From Apodemus sylvaticus (taxonomy: Eukaryota > Chordata > Mammalia > Rodentia > Muridae), in assembly GCF_947179515.1 (NCBI RefSeq), contig NC_067473.1, forward strand, positions 91,271,850 to 91,335,849: a stretch of 64,000 nt of DNA, given 5' to 3'. Below are positions 36,929 through 46,892 of this stretch, one piece after another. The notes below the pieces were generated by a model. The model was given only the letters and a program-made list of their open reading frames with translations, made no database searches and had not been told where the DNA came from. The position numbers and the translations under genes are program-made. Position 1 is the first letter of the stretch, and every line of letters begins with the position of its first letter.

Positions 36929-37067
36929 GCCGGGTGTGGTGGCACATGCCTGTAATCCCAGCACTTGGGAGGCAGAGGCAGGCAGATTTCTGTGTTTGAG
37001 GCCAGCCTGGTCTACAGAGTGAGTTCCAGGACAGCCAGGGCTACACAGAGAAACCCTGTCTCAAAAA
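36929..37067 (+). mobile_element. B1 SINE
   Basis: A well-preserved B1: 'gccgggtgtggtggcacatg', 'cctgtaatcccagcacttgg', 'gaggcaggcagatttctg', 'gcctggtctacagagtgag', 'gctacacagagaaaccctg', 'tctcaaaaaaag'. Its A-tail leads into the AAG tract. A possible target duplication is AAGTTATAGAAG before and AAGCTATAAAAG after (10 of 12 matches). Confidence 0.93.
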
Positions 37068-37165
37068 AAGAAGAAGAAGAAGAAGAAGAAGAAGAAGAAG
37101 AAGAAGAAGAAGAAGAAGAAGAAGAAGAAGAAGAAGAAGAAGAAGAAGAAGAAGAAGAAGAAGAA

Positions 37166-37212
<47 letters not shown>

Positions 37213-37274
37213 AGAAGAAGAAGAAGAAGAAGAAGAAGAAGAAGAAGAAGAAGAAGAAGAAGAAGAAGAAGAAG
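37068..37274. repeat. (AAG)n trinucleotide tract, about 207 bp
   Basis: About 69 units of AAG with a single GGA interruption near 37189, seeded at the B1 tail. The poly-Glu frame on the plus strand and poly-Ser frame on the minus strand are not genes. Confidence 0.97.
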
Positions 37275-37544
37275 CTATAAAAGGATTAAAACTGTAATTG
37301 AAAAGTCCTCTACTAAGTAAAAAGCCAGTCTCACAAAGGGTCATAGCTAAATTCTGCTAAACTTTTAAGAAAAACAAACAATGCTCCTCAAACTCTTCCA
37401 TAAAACAGAAAGGCAGGGGACACTTTGATACTCATGTTATGAAACCACAATTATCCTGATACCAAAACTGAAAAGTATACAACAAATAAAAAAAACCTTA
37501 TGGATGGTTTTCATAATTTTCAAGAAAAAATATTTGATGTATAT

Positions 37545-37712
37545 TAGTGTTCAACTGCATGTATTTGCTTGCACCACATGTTTTCTGGTGCATGTAGAGG
37601 TCAGAAGAGGGTTTCACATCTCCTAGAACTGGAGTTACTATTGTGAGCCACCAGGGCCTCTATTTGCAAGTGCAGCAAATACTCTTAGATGGTGCTATCT
37701 CTCCAGCCCCTC
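37545..37712 (-). mobile_element. B3-family SINE, minus strand
   Basis: The antisense B3 body shows 'gcaccacatgttttctggtg', 'catgtagaggtcagaagagg', 'ctagaactggagttactatt' and 'gtgagccaccagggcc'. The head ends with 'gctatctctccagcccc'. Confidence 0.75.
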
Positions 37713-38067
37713 AAGAAAAGTTTTGAAAGTAAATCCCAAGAACTCATGAGGAAGATCATATACTGTGATCAAGATGGTTGCCTTCTATGGATGCAAAAAT
37801 ATGATAATTAATAAGTGTAATATACTACATAAATAAACTTAAAGATATATATCACATAATCACCTCATTAAATTCAGAAAAGGACTTTGGTAAAGTTCAA
37901 CATTTTTTTTATATCAAAGCCTTGAAGAGACTATGAATAGAATGAACATACTTTAGCATAATAAAGACTAAAGGCAAACATATTGCTGATTCTATAAGAA
38001 ATAGGGAAAAACTGAAAGTATATCCTCTAAAATCAAGAATGGGGCAAGAGTACTAGGTGATTTGAAT

Positions 38068-38084
38068 AAGAATGGCATCCATGG
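38068..38084. repeat. Left target-site duplication of the full-length L1
   Basis: AAGAATGGCATCCATGG, repeated exactly at 44508-44524 just after the poly(A) tail. Confidence 0.95.
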
Positions 38085-39095
38085 TCTCGGCTTCCCGCCA
38101 GGCAGGAGAGACTCACCTCCATCTTGATTCCGGGCTCCAGAGATCAGTCAGACTGAGGTACACAAACATAATCCTAGGCCCAACACCGCAGGGGTCTGAG
38201 CCTGATGGGTGTTGGCCTGCATCCAGGCCCTGGGCTGTTCGAGTAGCCATCGGGGCGCCAACCCAGCCAGGAGATTTTTTTGCCCCGGCCTGCGCACGCG
38301 CCGCCATTTTGCCTACAGGAGCCAGAGTGCTCGGGAGGGCAGAGACTGCTAACAAGCGTAGCCTGAGGCTAACAAAACGGGGGTCTAGGCCCCAAAAGGC
38401 ACAGGACTGACCCCAAGAACTGGGCGGCTTGGTGGGCCATCTGTGTGTCAACCCGCCCAGGAGGTTATTAGCACAACAGATTCTCCCGGTGCTTTCGGGG
38501 AGCGCGGACGCGCACGCCCACCATCCGGGTCACCTGGCGGACCCAAATAACAGTCATAGCCCTAGGGGAACTTTGCTCGGACTTTGGCCTCCCAGGCTTT
38601 TGCCTGGACTCAGGGCCCGGGCGACAAGGCTAACCTAGTGTGCGCCAGCCCGGTTGGGGAAATCGGCTGCCCAGCTGAGTGAGCGGAACACAGGGGAGGT
38701 CACAGCAACATACACCTTCGGAGCTCCCTGGGGGTGCACACGGGTTCCATCTGGCCCACAGACACAATCTGGGGCAAGGCCTCAGGCAGAAGCCCTCAGG
38801 TCAACTCTCTCCGCTTCAGATCAGCTTGGGTGGCCGCCACATCTCCAGGTCCCTCAAGAGGCTAGTGGGGGCTTCCAGGCGGCCAGCTGGGAGAAGTCGG
38901 TGTGCTCCAATAAATCCTGCGGGCCCCAGCGGGAGCCTTCAGGTGCCTGCTTCGGGATCTGAACAGCCTGGACAACAGCACCCTGTCTACAGGCAGTGCA
39001 GAGTGTAAGCTGTGCACCAGAGGCCAACGGGGAAGGGGCAGCTTGCACTGGTGAGTCCAGCACTGACAAGACCAAGTAACACCAGTGAGAGCTAG
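38085..39095 (+). promoter_or_regulatory. L1 5' UTR / internal promoter
   Basis: About 1 kb of GC-rich sequence carrying the L1 internal promoter. TGCGCACGCGCC (about 38291-38302) is close to an NRF1 site, and CGCCATTTTG (about 38302-38311) is a YY1-type site in antisense. Frames of 102-112 codons in both directions are not supported as genes. Confidence 0.75.
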
Positions 39096-40355
39096 ATGGC
39101 AAAAGGCAAACGCAGGAACGTCACTAACAGAAATCAAGGCAATATGGCAACATCTGAACCCAATTCTCCTCTACCAGCAAGTCCTGGATACCCCATCACA
39201 CCAGTAAAACAAGATTTGGATTTAAAATCACTGGTCATGATGCTGGTACAGGAACACATGAAGGACATTCAGGAGAAAATGGATCAAAAGTTAGAAGCCC
39301 TTGCAAGGGAAACACAAAAATCATTGAAAGAAATGCAGGAGAATACAAAAGCCAACAAGGAGGAAATGCAAAAAACACTTAAAGAAATACAGGAGAACTT
39401 TGGTCAACAGGCTGAGGTCATGAAAGACGAAACACAAAAATCTCTTAAAGAAATACAGGAGAACTTTGGTCAACAGGCTGAGGTCATGAAAGAAAAAACA
39501 CAAAAATCTCTTAACGAATTACAGGAAAGCACAAACAAGCAAGTGAAGGAGCTAAGCAAAACCATCCAGGATCTAAAATCAGAAGTAGAAACAACTAAGA
39601 AAACTCAAAAGGAGACAACTTTGGAGATAGAAAGCCTTGGGAAGAAATCAGGGGACAGAGATGCAAATATCAACAACAGAATACAAGAAATAGAAGAAAG
39701 AATCTCAGATGCTGAAGATTCCATAGAAACCATGGACTCAACAGTTAAAGAAAATGCAAAATGCAAAAAGCTTGTAACCCAAAATATCCAGGAATTCCAG
39801 GACACAATGAGAAGACCAAACCTAAGGATTATAGGCATAGATGAGAGTGAAGATTTACAACTTAAAGGGCCAGCAAATATCTTCAATAAAATTATGGAAG
39901 AAAACTTCCCTAACCTAAAGAGAGAGATGCCCATGAATATACAAGAAGCCTACAGAACTCCAAACAGACTGGACCAGAACAGAAATACTTCCCGTCACAT
40001 AATAATCAAAACACCAAATGTTCTAAACAAAGAAAGAATATTAAAGGCAGTAAGAGAAAAAGGCCAAGTAACATATAAAGGAAGACCTATCAGAATCACA
40101 GCAGACATTTCACCTGAGACTATGAAGGCTAGAAGGTCCTGGGCAGATCTCATGCAGACTCTAAGAGAACACAAATGCCAACCAAAACTACTATATCCAG
40201 CAAAACTCTCAATCACCATAGATGGAGAAACTAAGATATTTCACGACAAAACCAAGTTCACCCAATATCTATCCACAAACCCAGCCCTAAAAAGGATAAT
40301 AGGAGGACAACACCAATACAAGGAGGGAAACTTCACCCTGCAAAAAGCAAGATAG
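39096..40355 (+). CDS. L1 ORF1 protein (RNA-binding chaperone)
   Basis: An intact 419-residue frame. L1 ORF1p forms a coiled-coil trimer that coats L1 RNA and is needed for retrotransposition in the cytoplasmic RNP. Residues about 40-235 are heptad-rich coiled coil (QEKMDQKLEALARETQKS onward). They include a 22-residue tandem duplication at 96-117 and 118-139, in the length-polymorphic region known in rodent ORF1. The RRM begins near PNLRIIGIDE (241-250), and the C-terminal domain follows with RPIRITADIS and the final GNFTLQKAR. It starts at the first ATG of the frame after the 5' UTR. ORF2 begins 59 bp later. No stop or frameshift is present, so the protein could be made. Confidence 0.95.
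   Translation: MAKGKRRNVTNRNQGNMATSEPNSPLPASPGYPITPVKQDLDLKSLVMMLVQEHMKDIQEKMDQKLEALARETQKSLKEMQENTKANKEEMQKTLKEIQENFGQQAEVMKDETQKSLKEIQENFGQQAEVMKEKTQKSLNELQESTNKQVKELSKTIQDLKSEVETTKKTQKETTLEIESLGKKSGDRDANINNRIQEIEERISDAEDSIETMDSTVKENAKCKKLVTQNIQEFQDTMRRPNLRIIGIDESEDLQLKGPANIFNKIMEENFPNLKREMPMNIQEAYRTPNRLDQNRNTSRHIIIKTPNVLNKERILKAVREKGQVTYKGRPIRITADISPETMKARRSWADLMQTLREHKCQPKLLYPAKLSITIDGETKIFHDKTKFTQYLSTNPALKRIIGGQHQYKEGNFTLQKAR
39381..39512 (+). repeat. 66-bp tandem duplication in L1 ORF1
   Basis: 39381-39446 and 39447-39512 differ only near the end of the unit (KDETQKSL versus KEKTQKSL). The unit is 22 codons, so the frame is kept. Confidence 0.93.
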
Positions 40356-40414
40356 TAACCTTTCATCAAACCCAAAAGAAGTTAAGCAATCAAATTTAAA
40401 AAATAACATCAAAA

Positions 40415-43400
40415 ATGATAGGAAGTAACAATCACTGTTCCTTAATATCTCTTAACATCAATGGACTCAATGCCCCAATAAAAAGACACAGACTAACCGA
40501 CTGGATACGTAAACAGGACCCTACATTTTGCTGTTTACAGGAAACACACCTCAGGGTCAAAGACAAACACTACCTTAGAGTAAAAGGCTGGAAGACAATT
40601 TTACAAGCAAATGGTCTCAGGAAACAAGCTGGAGTAGCCATTTTAATATCAGATAAAATTGACTTTCAACCCAAAGTCATCAAAAGAGACTCTGAGGGAC
40701 ACTTCTTGCTGGTCAAAGGAAAAATACAACAAGAAGAACTCTCAATCCTGAACATCTATGCTCCAAATGCAAGGGCACCCTCTTTCATAAAAGAAACTTT
40801 ATTAAAACTCAAAGCACACATTGCACCTAACACAATAATTGTGGGTGACTTCAACACTGCACTTTCCTCAATGGACCGATCAGGAAAACAGAAACTAAAC
40901 AAGGACACAATGAAACTAATTGAAGCTTTGGACCAATTAGATTTAACTGATATATATAGAACATTCTATCCTAAAACAAAAGAATATACCTTTTTTTCAG
41001 CACCTCATGGTACCTTCTCCAAAATCGACCATATAATTGGTCACAAGACAGACCTCAACAAATATAAGAAGATAGAACTAATCCCATGCCTCCTATCTGA
41101 TCACTATGGAATAAAAGTGGTCTTCAATAGCAACAGAAACAACAGAAAATCCACATACACGTGGAAATTGAACAATACTCTACTCAATGATACCTTGGTC
41201 AAGGAAGAAATAAAGAAAGAAATTAAAGACTTTTTAGAACACAATGAAAATGAAAACACAACATACCCAAATCTATGGGACACAATGAAAGCAGTGCTAA
41301 GAGGAAAACTCATAGCCCTGAGTGCCTCCAAAAAGAAAATGGAGAGAGCATACATTACCAACTTAATGACACACCTGAAAGCCCTAGAACAAAAAGAAGC
41401 TATTTCACCCAGGAGGAGTAGAAGGCAGGAAATCATCAAACTCAGGGCCGAAATCAATCAAGTAGAAACAAAGAGAACCATACAAAAAAATCAACAAAAC
41501 CAGGAGCTGGTTCTTTGAGAAAATCAACAAGATAGATAAACCCTTAGCCAGACTGACCAAAGGGCACAGAGAAAGTATCCAAATTAACAAACTTAGAAAT
41601 GAAAAGGGAGACATAACAACGGAAACTGAGGAAATCCAAAAAATCATCAGATCCTACTACAAGAGCCTGTACTCAACACAACTGGAGAATCTGGAGGAAA
41701 TGGACAATTTCCTTGACAGATACCAAATACCAAAATTAAATCAGGACCAACTAGACCATCTGAACAGTCCCATAAAGCCTAAAGAAATAGAAGGAGTCAT
41801 AGAAAGTCTTCCAACCAAAAAAAGCACAGGACCAGATGGTTTCAGTGCAGAATTCTACCAGACCTTCAAAGAAGAGTTAACACAAATACTCTTCAAACTA
41901 TTCCACAAAATAGAAACAGAAGGAACACTACCCAATTCCTTCTACGAAGCCACAATTACGCTGATACCAAAGCCACACAAAGATCCAACAAAGAAAGAGA
42001 ACTTCAGACCAATTTCCCTTATGAACATCGATGCAAAAATACTCAATAAAATTCTTGCCAACCGAATCCAAGAACACATCAAAACGATCATCCACCATGA
42101 TCAAGTAGGCTTTATCCCGGGAATGCAGGGTTGGTTCAATATACGGAAATCCATCAATACAATCCACTACATAAACAAACTCAAAGAACAAAACCACATG
42201 GTCATTTCATTGGATGCTGAAAAAGCATTTGACAAAATTCAGCATCCTTTCATGCTTAAAGTCTTGGAGAGAACAGGAATTCAAGGCCCATACCTAAACA
42301 TAGTAAAAGCAATATACAGCAAACCGGTAGCCAGCATCAAACTAAATGGAGAGAAACTTGAAGCAATCCCACTGAAATCAGGGACCAGACAAGGCTGCCC
42401 CCTTTCTCCTTATCTTTTCAATATTGTACTTGAGGTACTAGCTCGGGCAATTCGACAACGTAAGGAGGTCAAAGGGATACAAATTGGAAAGGAGGAAGTC
42501 AAACTATCATTATTTGCAGACGACATGATCGTCTACCTAAGTGACCCAAAGAACTCCACTAGAGAGCTCCTGCAGCTGATAAACAACTTCAGCAAAGTGG
42601 CAGGTTATAAAATCAACTCAAGCAAATCAGTGGCCTTCCTATACTCAAAGGATAAGCAGGCTGAGAAAGAAATTAGGGAAATGACCCCCTTCACAATAGC
42701 CACAAACAGTATAAAGTATCTTGGGGTGACTCTTACCAAACATGCGAAAGATCTGTATGACAAGAACTTCAAGACTCTGAAGAAGGAAATGGAAGAAGAC
42801 CTCAAAAAATGGGAAAACCTCCCATGCTCATGGATCGGTAGAATCAATATAGTTAAAATGGCCAATTTGCCTAAAGCACTATACAGATTCAATGCAATAC
42901 CCATCAAAATCCCAACTCAATTCTTTACAGAGTTAGAAAGAGCAATTATCAAATTCATCTGGAACAACAAAAAACCCAGGATAGCTAAAACTATTCTCAG
43001 CAACAAAAAAAAAATCTGGGGGAATCAGTATCCCTGACCTCAAGCAATACTACAGAGCAATAGTGTTAAAAACTGCATGGTATTGGTACAGTGACAGGCA
43101 GGAGGATCAATGGAACAGGATTGAAGATCCAAAAATGAACCCACACACCTATGGCCACTTGATCCTCGTCAAAGAGGCTGAAAACATCCAATGGAAAAAA
43201 GATAGCCTTTTCAACAAATGGTGCTGGTTCAACTGGAGGTCAGCATGCAGAAGAATGCGAATTGATCCATCCTTGTCTCCTTGTACTAAGCTCAAATCCA
43301 AATGGATCAAGGACCTCCACATAAAGCCAGACACTCTGAAGCTAATAGAAAAGAAACTGGGGAAGACCCTTGAGGACATCGGTACAGGGAGAAAGTTTCT

Positions 43401-44242
43401 GAACAGAACACCAATAGCGTATGCTCTAAGAGCAAGAATTGACAAATGGGACCTCATAAGGTTACAGAGTTTCTGTAAGGCAAAGGACACCATCAAGAGG
43501 ACAGATCGGCAACCAACAAATTGGGAAAAGATCTTCACCAATCCTACATCAGATAGAGGGCTAATATCCAATATATATAAAGAACTCAAGAAGTTAGACT
43601 CCAGAAAACCGAACAACCCTATTAAAAAATGGGGTACAGAGTTAAACAAAGAATTCTCACCTGAAGAACTTCGGATGGCGGAGAAGCATCTTAAAAAATG
43701 CTCAACTTCATTAGTCATTAGGGAAATGCAAATCAAAACAACCCTAAGATTTCATCTTACACCAGTCAGAATGGCTAAGATTAAAAATTCAGGAGACAGC
43801 AGGTGTTGGAGAGGGGTGCGGAGAAAGAGGAACACTCCTCCACTGCTGGTAGGGTTGCAAATTGGTACAACCACTCTGGAAAGCAGTCTGGCGGTTCCTC
43901 CGAAAACTGGGCACCTCACTTCCAGAAGATCCTGCTATACCACTCCTGGGCATATACCCAGAGGATTCCCCACCATGTAATAAGGATACATGCTCTACTA
44001 TGTTCATAGCAGCCCTATTTATAATTGCCAGATGCTGGAAAGGACCCAGGTATCCCTCAACAGAAGAGTGGATACAAAAAATGTGGTATATCTACACAAT
44101 GGAGTACTATTCAGCCATTAGAAACAATGAATTCATGAAATTCTTAGGCAAATGGATGGAGCTAGAGAACATCATACTAAGTGAGGTAACCCAGACTCAA
44201 AAGGTGAATCATGGTATGCACTCACTAATAAGTGGTTATTAA
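40415..44242 (+). pseudogene. L1 ORF2 (endonuclease-reverse transcriptase), frameshifted
   Basis: ORF2p nicks DNA and reverse-transcribes L1 RNA at the nick. The N-terminal endonuclease is open at 40415-41518, with SLNINGLNAPIKRHR, QETHL, GDFNTALSSMDRS and the SDHYGI motif. The reverse transcriptase lies in the next frame to 43037, with the FADD catalytic motif at 42513-42524. The zinc-finger-like C-terminal region follows in two further frames and ends ISGY at 44242. Three apparent +1 shifts break the frame: an A-run near 41486-41492, a 10-A run near 43005-43014, and a G-run near 43813-43817. No other stop was noticed within the three joined frames. As read, the protein would stop after the endonuclease, at about 367 residues. 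Confidence 0.93.
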
Positions 44243-44507
44243 CCTAGAAAACTGGAATACCCAAAACATAATCCACACATCAAATGAGATACAAGAAGAA
44301 AGCAGGAGTGGTCCCTGGTTCTGGAAAGACTCAGTGAAACAGTATTTGGCAAAACCAGAACGGGGAACTGGGAAGGGGTGGGAGGGAGGACAGGGGAAGA
44401 GAAGGGGGCTTACGGGACTTTCGGGGAGTGGGGGGGGCTAGAAAAGGGGAAATCATTTGAAATGTAAATAAATTATATCGAATAAAAAAAAAAAGAAAAG
44501 AAAAAAA
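44243..44507 (+). other. L1 3' UTR with G-rich tract and poly(A) tail
   Basis: A G-rich polypurine stretch (about 44360-44455, several GGGG runs) is followed by AAATAAATTATATCGAATAAA and an A-rich tail with three G interruptions. The G-rich tract is a conserved feature of mammalian L1 3' UTRs and could form a quadruplex. Confidence 0.85.
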
Positions 44508-44524
44508 AAGAATGGCATCCATGG
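44508..44524. repeat. Right target-site duplication of the full-length L1
   Basis: An exact copy of 38068-38084. Confidence 0.95.
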
Positions 44525-44539
44525 CAAATATATTTAAGT

Positions 44540-45125
44540 TCATGATCACCAGTAGATGAAATTATCTGAGGATTAGGGAGTAAGGTCTTGTTGGAGAACA
44601 TGTGGCTTTGTTGGTGGAGGTCTGTTACTGGGAGTGGCTTCTTAGGCTCAAGAAGCCCAGGCCACTCCCTTGGCCTCCTGTCTATGAATTAGAGTGTAAA
44701 GCCCCAGCTATTGCTTTAGTGCCATGCCTGCCTGCCTACCTGCCTGCTTGCCTGCCGCCTGCTGCCTGCCTGCCTGCCTGCCTGCCTGTCTGCCTGCCTG
44801 TCTGCCTGCCTGCCTGTCTGCCTGCCTGCCTGCCTGCTGCCTGCCTGCCTGCCTGCCTGCCTGTCTGCCTGCCTGCCTGCCTGCTGCCTGCCTGCCTGTC
44901 TGCCTGCCTGTCTGCCTGCCTGCCTGTCTGCCTGCCTGCCTGTCTGCCTGCCTGCCTGCCTGCCTGCTGCCAGCCTGCCTGCCTGCCTGCCTGCCGCCTG
45001 CCTGCCTGTCTGCCTGCCTGCCTGCCTGCCTGCTTCCATAAGTGGCATCATGATCATGGACTCTAACCTTCTAGAATTATGAGCTCCAATAAACTCAGGG
45101 TCATGGTCATGGCATCTCTTCAAGG
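44540..45125 (+). mobile_element. MaLR-like LTR with internal CTGC expansion
   Basis: The left part has 'gattagggagtaaggtcttg' and 'ctcaagaagcccaggccact'. The right part has 'ttctagaattatgagctcc', 'aataaactcagggtcatgg' and 'ggcaatagaaaagtaag'. These match a common rodent MaLR-type LTR pattern. A tetranucleotide tract at 44726-45031 has expanded from its naturally CTGC-rich middle. Confidence 0.55.
44726..45031. repeat. (CTGC)n/(CTGT)n tetranucleotide tract, about 300 bp
   Basis: CCTG units with CTGT and CCGC interruptions. The long Cys-Leu-Pro-Ala and Gly-Arg-Gln frames (up to 154 codons) are repeat artefacts. Confidence 0.95.
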
Positions 45126-45489
45126 CAATAGAAAAGTAAGAAGTACCCTCTCTTATTCAATTTAATCTCAAAATTTTAGCTATAGCAGCAGATAAAAAAT
45201 AAAATAAATTAAAGTGATACAAGCAGGAAAAAAGAAATTAAAGTATCTTTATCTGTAGATAACATAACCCTACATTTAAAAGACCCTAATGATTCCACCA
45301 GAATATTTTCAGACTTGATAAACATTTCCAGCATAATAGCAGGATAAAACACCAGTGAACGAAAGTCAGTATTCTGTCTATATTCCAATAATGGATTTGC
45401 TACAAAAGAAATTGGGAAAAAAACTCATTTGCAATACTTTCAAAAACTTGAAGTATTGAAGAATATATTTAATGGAGGAAGTGAAAGAC

Positions 45490-45930
45490 CTCTACAGTAA
45501 AAATTCTACAGTGAGATCTCTCTACAGTGAGAACTCTTCAACGATAACTCTACAGTGAAAACTCTATAGTGAGAACTCTATAGTGAAACCTCTACAGTGA
45601 TAACACTACAGTGAAAACTCAACATTGAGAACTCTACAGTGAAACCTCTACAGTGAGAAGTCTATAGTGAGTCCTCTACAGTGATAACTCTACAGTGAGA
45701 AGCCTCTAGTGAGACTTCTACAGTGATAACTCTACAATGAGAAGTCTATAGTGAGACCCTACAGTGGGAAGTCTACAGTGAGACCGCTACAGTGAGAACT
45801 CTACAGTAGGACCTTGACAATGAAAGCTCCAAGGTGAGACCTGTACAGTGAGAAGTCTACAGTGAGACCTCTACAGTAAGCTCTCTATGGTGAGAAATCT
45901 ATAGTGGAAATGTTACAATGAAACCTATAA
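45490..45930. repeat. 14-bp minisatellite grown from L1 ORF2 sequence
   Basis: About 31 imperfect copies of CTCTACAGTGAGAA. The flanks are continuous with old L1 ORF2: 'gaggaagtgaaagacctctac' before, and 'acaatgaaacctataaatcactg' after. The unit matches the ORF2 segment coding for the DLYDKNF region in young L1. The 14-bp period does not keep a reading frame. Confidence 0.9.
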
Positions 45931-46100
45931 ATCACTGGGGGAAATAGAAGATTTTCTTTTTAAATGGAATGAACTCATTTGCTGATTGGTTGATAGAATT
46001 AGTATTATAAAATGGTTGGATATGTTAGAAAATATGATCTACAGATCTAATTAAACTCACACAAATTTTTTTCCTAAAAAGAAATTGGTCTAGAAAATGT

Positions 46101-46489
46101 ATCCTCAATCCAATAGAACTAAACCTTTGGGGGAAAAACTTGAGGGAAAAGGACATATTATTTATTCTTCATTTTAAGTGTCAACTTTTGTGGGTTTATT
46201 CTCTTATTTCTTTTTTGATTAAACTAATAAAATTTATTTTAAAATATGCAATTTAGTATTGACATTTTTAAGTCATTAAAATTTTTTATAATAGTTAAAT
46301 GCCTCTTAAATATACATGATGTTTTTTGAAGCTAAACTTAATATGCACTCAACCAGTTTTTAAAATCTATTTAGAACATTACACATGATAGAAGTTGAAA
46401 AAAACCTCTTATGAAGTCCTCTATGAAAGGAAATTGTGACAGGTTCCTGATTAGACAGAAACCATTCCATCTCCAAGGGAGAACACACA
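46101..46489. other. Intergenic or unclassified, no gene seen
   Basis: AT-rich sequence between two L1 fragments. I could not classify it; decayed L1 is possible. Confidence 0.4.
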
Positions 46490-46875
46490 GTGTAACTATG
46501 GCCTCATAGAATGAATTGGGTAGTGTTCTTCTGTTTCTATCTTGTGGAATAGTTTGAAGTGTATTGATATTAAGTCTTCTTTGAAGGTCTGATAAAATTC
46601 TGCACTAAACCCATATGGTCCTGGGTTTTTTTGTTTTGTTTTGTTTTTGTTTTTTGGTTGGGAGCCTTTTAATGACTATTTCTTTAGGGGTTATGGGACT
46701 GTTTACATGGCTTATCTGATCCTGATTCAACTTTGGTATTTGGTATTTGCTAAAAAATTGTCCATTTCATCCAGATTTCCAGTTTTATTGAGTATACGCT
46801 TTTGTAATATGGTCTGATGTTTTGTTTTGCTTTGTTTTGTTTTGTTTTAATTTCTTCAGTTTCTGTTATATCTCC
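46490..46875 (-). mobile_element. L1 ORF2 fragment, minus strand
   Basis: The antisense reads as the N-terminal reverse transcriptase region ('cttctttgaaggtctgataa', 'ttctgcactaaacccatatgg'), corresponding to about 41830-41925 of the full-length L1. It contains TTTTG-rich runs. It ends where the next minus-strand L1 3' tail begins. Confidence 0.75.
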
Positions 46876-46892
46876 CTTTTCTTTATTTGTTT

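Larger units (their letters stand above)
38085..44507 (+). mobile_element. Full-length young rodent L1 (LINE-1)
   Basis: The element is about 6.42 kb: a GC-rich 5' UTR (38085-39095), intact ORF1 (39096-40355), ORF2 (40415-44242, three frameshifts), a G-rich 3' UTR (44243-44480) and an A-rich tail. Exact 17-bp target duplications flank it, which argues for a recent insertion. It sits inside an older L1. The 5' UTR does not look like the mouse A/Tf/Gf monomer type, which fits a rat L1; this is an inference. Confidence 0.95.
36760..46100 (+). mobile_element. Old L1 host element, interrupted several times
   Basis: Decayed ORF2 sequence of one old L1 can be followed in order around several insertions. 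Segments are 36760-36928, 37275-37544, 37713-38084, 45126-45490 and 45930-46100. Matching blocks include 'gaaaccacaattatcctgat' (the ATITLI region of the reverse transcriptase) and 'ctcttattcaatttaatctc' (before the FADD region). The 45490 region corresponds to the DLYDKNF segment of a young L1. Insertions are a B1 with AAG tract, a B3, a full-length L1 and a MaLR-like LTR. No frame is open. Confidence 0.65.

Noticed and set aside
36965..37344. 110-codon poly-Glu (plus) and poly-Ser (minus) frames
   Set aside because: They are translations of the AAG tract and the B1 in front of it; no gene context.
44602..45123. Cys/Leu/Pro-rich (154 codons) and Gly/Arg/Gln-rich (135 codons) frames
   Set aside because: They are translations of the CTGC tetranucleotide tract.
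45490..45930. Considered as a CRISPR-like array
   Set aside because: The units are directly adjacent 14-mers without unique spacers, in a mammalian L1.
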